Of a stretch of 25,745 nt of DNA, positions 22,001 through 25,745 are shown one piece after another; the stretch's first letter is position 1; each line of letters opens with the position of its first letter. The stretch spans positions 1 through 25,745 of the forward strand of contig JBCBZH010000025.1 in assembly GCA_039815415.1 (NCBI GenBank), written 5' to 3'. Origin of the DNA: JBCBZH01 sp039815415 (lineage in GTDB: Bacteria > Bacteroidota > Rhodothermia > Rhodothermales > Rubricoccaceae). The translations under genes and the position numbers were made by a program. The notes under the pieces were generated by a model. That model was not told where the DNA came from. It searched no databases and saw only the letters and a list, made by a program, of their open reading frames with translations.

Positions 22001-23923
22001 ATGCGCCTTGCTCTCCTTGCCCTCGCCCTCGTCGCCAGCTCGTGTTCCTCGGCACAGCCGACCCCGGCCGCCAGCTCGACGGATCTGCCCGACGGCCTCG
22101 AAGCGCTCATTGACCAGATCGCACAGGAGGAGCTGGAGGCGTCGCACCAGCCCGGCATCGCCATCGTGCTGGTGAAGGACGGGCAGACGCTTCTCAAAAA
22201 GGGCTACGGGCTGGCGAATGTGGAGACCGGGACGCCCGTGGACCCCGACCGGACGCTGTTCCGCATCGGATCCGTATCGAAGGCCCTCACTGGGCTGGCG
22301 TTGACCGCGCTCGTGGACCAAGGGCGCGTGAGCTACGAGGACGACGTGGCGCAGTACGTGGACGGTATCCGCAACGTCGGCGGCTTTGAGGAGCCCGTGA
22401 CGGTCTGGAACCTGCTCACGCACACGGGCGGCTTCGACCAGATCGGCGGCAGCGATCGTCAGATTCGCCAGCTCGATCTGGGGCTCGACGCCCGCCTGGC
22501 GCTCCGCCCAAGCCTCGGGGAGTACCTCGCCGATGGGAAGCTGCGCCGAGTGAACGCACCCGGCGAGCGCTTCCGTTACGACACGTTCGGCATCACGCTG
22601 GCCGGGCACATCGTGGGCGAGGCCACCGGGCAGAGCTACGCGGAGGCCATGCGCGAGGTGCTGTTCGAGCCCATCGGCATGACGCGCTCGTTTGTGGAGG
22701 CGCCAGCGGCCGCCCGAGGCGACCTCGCTCTCGGGTACGGCTGGGTGGAGGGGGAGTATGTGCCGCAGCCCTACGAGGTCTACGTCACCACACCCGCTGC
22801 GTCCATTGATGCAACGCCCGCCGACATGGGACGGCTCCTCGAAGTGCTGACCGGCGGTGGCGCCAACGCACACGGGCGCCTGTTCAGCCCGGAGCGGGCC
22901 GAGGCCGTGCTGGCGTCCCAGTTTCAACCCCATCCCCGGTTCACTGGCGCCACGCACGGCTTCTGGGAGATGTCCGAGATGGACCTGCCCGGTCCGCCTC
23001 CGGGGCCTCAGGTGCGCACGGTGGGGCATGGTGGCAGCATGCTCGGCTACGCCACCTCGTTCAACGTCTTCACCGAGGCCAACGTTGGGCTGCTGGTGGT
23101 GACCAACCGCAACTTCGAGGCGGGCGGGGGGCCGGACCGCGTGCGCGGCCGTGTGGCTGAGGCAGTGATGAATGCCTACTACCCAGCGATTCCTGCGCGC
23201 GATCTGCCGGAAGCCGTGTCGGTTGGAGAGCGCGACCTGAGCGCGTATGCCGGGTACTTCGTCGATGGCGTCCACTGCCGGACTTGCACCGAGGCGGAGT
23301 ACCAGCAGGGCGCCTGGCGGCCTCGCAGTCCGCGCCACGTGACGGTCACTGACGAGGGCCTCCAGCTCGAGGACGCCCGCTACCTGCCCACCGCCGACCC
23401 CGACGTATTCGTGCACGCCGAGGGCCTCCACGAGCTGCTGTTCGGTCGAGCTGGCGATGGGCGCGTGGACTTCCTCGTGTTCTCGTACAGCCCCTACACC
23501 TACGACCGCGTCCCGGACGATCAGGCCACGGACCTCGAAGCATCAGAGGCCGCGTTTCAAGCGGTGCAGTCGGGGCTCAACGAGGCCGCCGAACTGGCGG
23601 ACGCTGGGGATACCAATGCGGCCGTCGAGCTGGCGACTTCAAGCCTTCGAGTAGGACTCGACGCGGGTGTACTCAACGAGGCCACCATCAACAGCATCGG
23701 CTATCAGTTCCTCGGTGGGGACGAGTTGGCGCTGGCTCTCGCGGTGTTCCAGTTCAACGTGGACGCATTCCCAGAGTCATGGAACGCCCACGATAGCCTC
23801 GGCGAGGCGCTGGCAGAAGCGGAGCGTACCGAAGAGGCGATTGCGGCCTACGAGCGGTCGCTGGAGCTGAACCCGGAGAGCGAGACGGGCCGGGAGGCGC
23901 TGGAGCGGTTACGGGACGAATAA
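22001..23923 (+). CDS. Serine beta-lactamase-family lipoprotein with TPR-like C-terminus
   Basis: Class C beta-lactamase/D-alanyl carboxypeptidase-like hydrolase, probably an exported lipoprotein. The 640 aa start MRLALLALALVASSC with a relaxed lipobox (Cys15). The catalytic SVSK lies at 91-94 (RIGSVSKALTGLAL). The second motif, usually YxN, reads Tyr193-Asp-Thr195 (FRYDTFGITLAG). The third, HGG, lies at 343-345 (VGHGGSMLGY). After a beta-rich linker, residues about 580-640 look like TPR units (AHDSLGEALAEAERTEEAIAAYERSLELNPES). The start at 22001 is chosen from the signal peptide. Two direct copies of the iterated sequence encode ASS in the leader and linker (22033, 22069); further copies fall at 22466, 23448 and 23627. 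The substrate is unknown: many relatives are peptidases or esterases, not resistance enzymes. Confidence 0.88.
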   Translation: MRLALLALALVASSCSSAQPTPAASSTDLPDGLEALIDQIAQEELEASHQPGIAIVLVKDGQTLLKKGYGLANVETGTPVDPDRTLFRIGSVSKALTGLALTALVDQGRVSYEDDVAQYVDGIRNVGGFEEPVTVWNLLTHTGGFDQIGGSDRQIRQLDLGLDARLALRPSLGEYLADGKLRRVNAPGERFRYDTFGITLAGHIVGEATGQSYAEAMREVLFEPIGMTRSFVEAPAAARGDLALGYGWVEGEYVPQPYEVYVTTPAASIDATPADMGRLLEVLTGGGANAHGRLFSPERAEAVLASQFQPHPRFTGATHGFWEMSEMDLPGPPPGPQVRTVGHGGSMLGYATSFNVFTEANVGLLVVTNRNFEAGGGPDRVRGRVAEAVMNAYYPAIPARDLPEAVSVGERDLSAYAGYFVDGVHCRTCTEAEYQQGAWRPRSPRHVTVTDEGLQLEDARYLPTADPDVFVHAEGLHELLFGRAGDGRVDFLVFSYSPYTYDRVPDDQATDLEASEAAFQAVQSGLNEAAELADAGDTNAAVELATSSLRVGLDAGVLNEATINSIGYQFLGGDELALALAVFQFNVDAFPESWNAHDSLGEALAEAERTEEAIAAYERSLELNPESETGREALERLRDE

Positions 23924-23944
23924 GACCCGCGAACTAAACCTTCT

Positions 23945-24049
23945 TGCCATTGCGAGCGCAGCGTGGCAACCTCGCCACCGAACGCGCTGAGAGGTGAGAT
24001 CCCCATGTCGCTGGGTCCGCGAGCGGCCCCTGTGCGCCTCGCGATGACA
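23945..24049. repeat. REP/MITE-like element of the CATTGCGAG...CGCGATGACA type
   Basis: Ends are TGCCATTGCGAG (23945-23956) and CTCGCGATGACA (24038-24049), an imperfect inverted repeat agreeing at TGYCATYGCGAG. The middle contains GAGATCCCCATGTCGCT. This layout matches a class of intergenic repeats seen in many bacteria with ends like CATTGCGAGCGAAGC and CTCGCAATGAC. It has no open frame, so it would need an outside transposase (for example a RAYT-type enzyme). Confidence 0.65.
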
Positions 24050-24077
24050 GCCGGGGGGTGTTCGGCGCTACATCGTT

Positions 24078-24109
24078 CGCCAGCTCGAGGGGCGCCGTTC
24101 GGGCTGGCG
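24078..24109. repeat. Inverted pair of full and degenerate iterated-sequence copies
   Basis: CGCCAGC (24078-24084, part of TTCGCCAGCTCGA) and GCTGGCG (24103-24109) form 7-bp arms with an 18-base loop. The right half is a decayed copy (GGGCTGGCGG). Confidence 0.55.
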
Positions 24110-24207
24110 GAGGGCGTCGCGTGTGCACCGTGGCGCGTGCGGTGAGGGGGCGTGGAGGGCGTATCGGCTTGTTCCGATGGCGCCAGAGGCCCAGGAGTCG
24201 ATCCGCT

Positions 24208-24233
24208 TCTGGATCCTTCGCTCCAGAGTGACA
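24208..24233. repeat. Short copy of the TGTCATCCTGAGC-type repeat, reverse orientation
   Basis: Read in reverse complement this is TGTCACTCTGGAGCGAAGGATCC, clearly related to the 20721-20770 element but without its inner stem. TCTGGA (24208-24213) and TCCAGA (24222-24227) give a small stem. Confidence 0.55.
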
Positions 24234-24303
24234 GGGGGCACCATGAACCCCACGGAGCGCGATCCCGGGGTGCCGTAACTTTCGCGTAATCATCTGGCTC
24301 CTC

Positions 24304-25479
24304 ATGCGCACCCGTTCGGTCCCCGGCTTCCGGAGGCGATCTCGGACTGGCCTCCTCGTGGCGTCCGGCATCGGCTTCCTGCTCCTGGCGTTGCTTTTTG
24401 CGCCGGTGGAGCTGCCAGACCGTGTCGCGAGTGTCGGGCGTGTGCTCCCGGTGCAAGAGTGGATCCTGATGCGGACCGAGAGCGGCGCCGTGACCGCGAC
24501 GCTCCGTAACCACCGGACAGGCGAGGTGCGGACGACGTTTGCAGCGGAGCCAGCCCGTGGGGATGCGGTTCAGTTCGAGCTGGGGCCAGCAGCGTCTCAG
24601 GAGACGGTTGAGGCAGGCGATGTGGTGGGCATGCTCGCTTCAGGAGAATCGGCCCTTCGGCTGTCAGAGGTGCGGGGGCAGATTGAGCAGGCTCAGGCCG
24701 AACTCCGCCTGAGCGGTGCAGGTCGCAAGGAGGAAGTGGTGGAGACCGCTCGGCAGGAGGTTCGGCGAGCGGAAGCGGAGGTCACACGCATGGAGGCGGA
24801 GGTCGATGAGGCAGAGGCCGCCAGGGCACAAGCCGAGACGGTGGCGGCGAGACAACGAGAGTTGTTTGCTGCAGACGTGACCTCGCAAGCAGCGCTGGAT
24901 GAGGCGGAGAGCACTCTCCGTGTCGCCGAGGCCGCTGTGGAGACGGCTCAGGCACGGGCACAGGCCGCCCGAGTCCGCGTGCAGGCCGCCGAGTCGCGCG
25001 TGCGGGCCGAGCAGGCTGGCGAGCGCCCTGAAGAGGCCGACGTGGTGCGGGCGCGAATCCGCGCCCTAGAGCGGGAAGGAGAGTCCCTCGCGCGGCGCGA
25101 GCAGATGAGCACACTGGTTGCCCCAATCTCAGGCCGCGTCCACCGCGTGTTCTCGCCCGATACCCTTCTTCTGGTGGCCGATGTCTCACAGTACCACGTC
25201 CTGCTGCCGGTTCGGTGGGCGGACCGAAACCGGGTTCAGGTTGGCACACGCGTGATCCTTGATGCGGGCCCTCGTGAGGGCACGCTCGCCCGGATCGTGG
25301 ATGTTCGCGAGGCCGCGGTCCCGCAGGCCGGGCAGGCGTACCTCGTGGCAACGGCGGAGGTGACGCAGGGCGCGGACCACCTCGTTCCGGGGTTGCTCGT
25401 CCCGGCTGCCATTGAGGCCCAGTCGAAGACGCCGCTGGATCACGTTCGGTCCGCCCTGGGCGACCTGTTCCGCTGGTGA
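24304..25479 (+). CDS. HlyD-like membrane-fusion / coiled-coil adaptor protein
   Basis: The 391-aa protein has a basic start and one membrane anchor at about 15-35 (TGLLVASGIGFLLLALLFAP). It resembles periplasmic adaptor (membrane fusion) proteins. A lipoyl-like half precedes a long Ala/Glu/Arg-rich coiled coil at about 118-280 (GQIEQAQAELRLSG; VTSQAALDEAESTL). The second lipoyl half STLVAPISGRVHRVFSPD and a beta-barrel region (VLLPVRWADRNRVQVG; GLLVPAAIEA) follow. Such adaptors usually join inner-membrane pumps to outer-membrane channels, but no pump gene is adjacent. Its TGA shares one base with the next ATG (TGATG), so it is coupled to a VTC-domain gene. The start ATG at 24304 is the first before the anchor. 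Confidence 0.8.
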   Translation: MRTRSVPGFRRRSRTGLLVASGIGFLLLALLFAPVELPDRVASVGRVLPVQEWILMRTESGAVTATLRNHRTGEVRTTFAAEPARGDAVQFELGPAASQETVEAGDVVGMLASGESALRLSEVRGQIEQAQAELRLSGAGRKEEVVETARQEVRRAEAEVTRMEAEVDEAEAARAQAETVAARQRELFAADVTSQAALDEAESTLRVAEAAVETAQARAQAARVRVQAAESRVRAEQAGERPEEADVVRARIRALEREGESLARREQMSTLVAPISGRVHRVFSPDTLLLVADVSQYHVLLPVRWADRNRVQVGTRVILDAGPREGTLARIVDVREAAVPQAGQAYLVATAEVTQGADHLVPGLLVPAAIEAQSKTPLDHVRSALGDLFRW

Positions 25480-25745
25480 TGCGGAGCGAGCTGAAGTACC
25501 TCGTCCGCGAGGCGGACCGTGAGCGACTCCTGTCCCTCATCTCACCGTTCGTCCAGCCCGACCCCCATGCGTCTCCTCGGGAGGATGGCCGAGTCGGCTA
25601 TACCGTCCGCAGCATCTACTTCGACACACCCGGTCTGCGGGACTGGGCCGAGAAAGAGTCTGGCGATCAGGTTCGGCGCAAGCTTCGAGTCCGGGGGTAC
25701 GATGCGAACGACTCCAGCCCCGTCGTGCTGGAGATCAAGCGGAAG
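25479..25745 (+). CDS. VTC domain protein (partial, runs off right edge)
   Basis: The first 89 codons are present and the frame is open to the last base. SELKYLV (3-9), YTVRSIYFDTPGLRDWAEKESG (41-62), VRRKLRVRGY (65-74) and VVLEIKRK (82-89) match the VTC domain, the tunnel-fold catalytic domain of yeast vacuolar transporter chaperone, which makes polyphosphate from ATP. The basic residues in LKYLV, VRS, RRKLRVR and EIKRK line the tunnel in that family. Bacterial members often neighbour DUF4956 and CotH-type genes, which would be worth looking for downstream. Start ATG at 25479 overlaps the previous stop. Enzyme activity here is inference. Confidence 0.85.
   Translation, partial: MRSELKYLVREADRERLLSLISPFVQPDPHASPREDGRVGYTVRSIYFDTPGLRDWAEKESGDQVRRKLRVRGYDANDSSPVVLEIKRK

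Larger units (their letters stand above)
166..24086. repeat. Highly iterated sequence family, core GAGCTGGCG, 34 copies
   Basis: Exact 9-mer starts on the plus strand: 166, 3973, 4215, 5434, 6153, 6707, 8256, 8435, 8796, 9425, 12312, 13251, 15169, 16199, 16462, 18376, 18932, 19581, 20679, 23448, 23627. Reverse-complement copies (CGCCAGCTC) start at 3237, 3354, 3474, 3913, 6107, 11679, 15151, 18276, 19811, 22033, 22069, 22466, 24078. Thirty copies extend to CGAGCTGGCG, 17 to CGAGCTGGCGA, and the six fully noncoding copies all carry TCGAGCTGGCGA. By hand, assuming about 65% GC, chance predicts about 0.6 copies. Coding copies lie in several frames on both strands. Dispersed copies this short are not transposons. 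See the findings for interpretation. Confidence 0.85.
23924..24303. other. Repeat-rich gene-free stretch
   Basis: These 380 bp between the serine hydrolase and the membrane-fusion-like gene contain two REP-like elements (23945-24049 and 24208-24233) and an inverted pair involving the iterated sequence (24078-24109). No protein-like frame is present. It is the densest cluster of intergenic repeats in the window. Confidence 0.6.

Noticed and set aside
21932..23431. Long minus-strand frame opposite the serine hydrolase
   Set aside because: Antisense shadow; the plus-strand frame has SVSK, HGG and a signal peptide.
166..24086. Reading the iterated word as a Chi or KOPS site
   Set aside because: Those are strand-biased; here 21 copies face one way and 13 the other, and several form inverted pairs. 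Not fully excluded without the replication origin.
1..25745. CRISPR arrays, tRNA, rRNA or insertion sequences
   Set aside because: No regularly spaced direct repeats, cloverleaf sequences, rRNA stretches or transposase motifs were seen.

Overview
The window is a GC-rich bacterial chromosome segment. Lines I counted by hand range from about 48% GC (the 21.0-21.6 kb gene) to 70% (most core genes). Start sites mostly lack a Shine-Dalgarno sequence, GTG starts are common, and genes often overlap by 4 bp. A dcw cluster without murF, a LytS/LytTR pair, a PASTA-tailed FtsI and Bacteroidota-style MurG motifs suggest a high-GC member of Bacteroidota/Rhodothermota (Rubricoccaceae-like). This placement is inference, not proof.

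Layout. (1) 1-14128, minus strand: a nearly complete division and cell-wall cluster, read right to left as mraZ, rsmH, ftsL-like, ftsI, murE, a 78-aa unknown gene, mraY, murD, ftsW, murG, murC, ftsQ, ftsA (cut by the window edge). Eight junctions overlap by 1 or 4 bp. MurE carries the DNPR motif of meso-diaminopimelate enzymes. (2) 14129-14460: a divergent control region with two perfect DnaA-box 9-mers, reiterated TGGGG units resembling MraZ boxes on both sides, and an 18-bp palindrome. (3) 14461-15141, plus: a LexA-like repressor that appears to lack the self-cleavage dyad. (4) 15187-16407, minus: a DUF819 membrane protein. (5) 16826-18121, minus: a secreted transglutaminase-like/FN3 protein. 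(6) 18285-20656, plus: a LytS-type kinase and LytTR response regulator. (7) 21017-21637, plus: a low-GC, outer-membrane-barrel-like protein. (8) 22001-23923, plus: a serine beta-lactamase-family lipoprotein with a TPR tail. (9) 24304-25745, plus: a membrane-fusion-like protein coupled to a VTC-domain protein cut by the window edge.

The strongest unexplained signal cuts across all genes. The 9-mer GAGCTGGCG occurs 34 times on the two strands by hand count, where about one would be expected by chance. Its extended form is TCGAGCTGGCGA(A). It falls in several reading frames (encoding ELA, RAG, SWR, ASS or RQL), so it is selected as DNA rather than as peptide. Noncoding copies tend to form inverted pairs, including a perfect 13-bp hairpin between the convergent lexA and DUF819 genes. 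This resembles DNA uptake sequences of Neisseria/Pasteurellaceae or HIP1 of cyanobacteria. I know of no description of it in this lineage.
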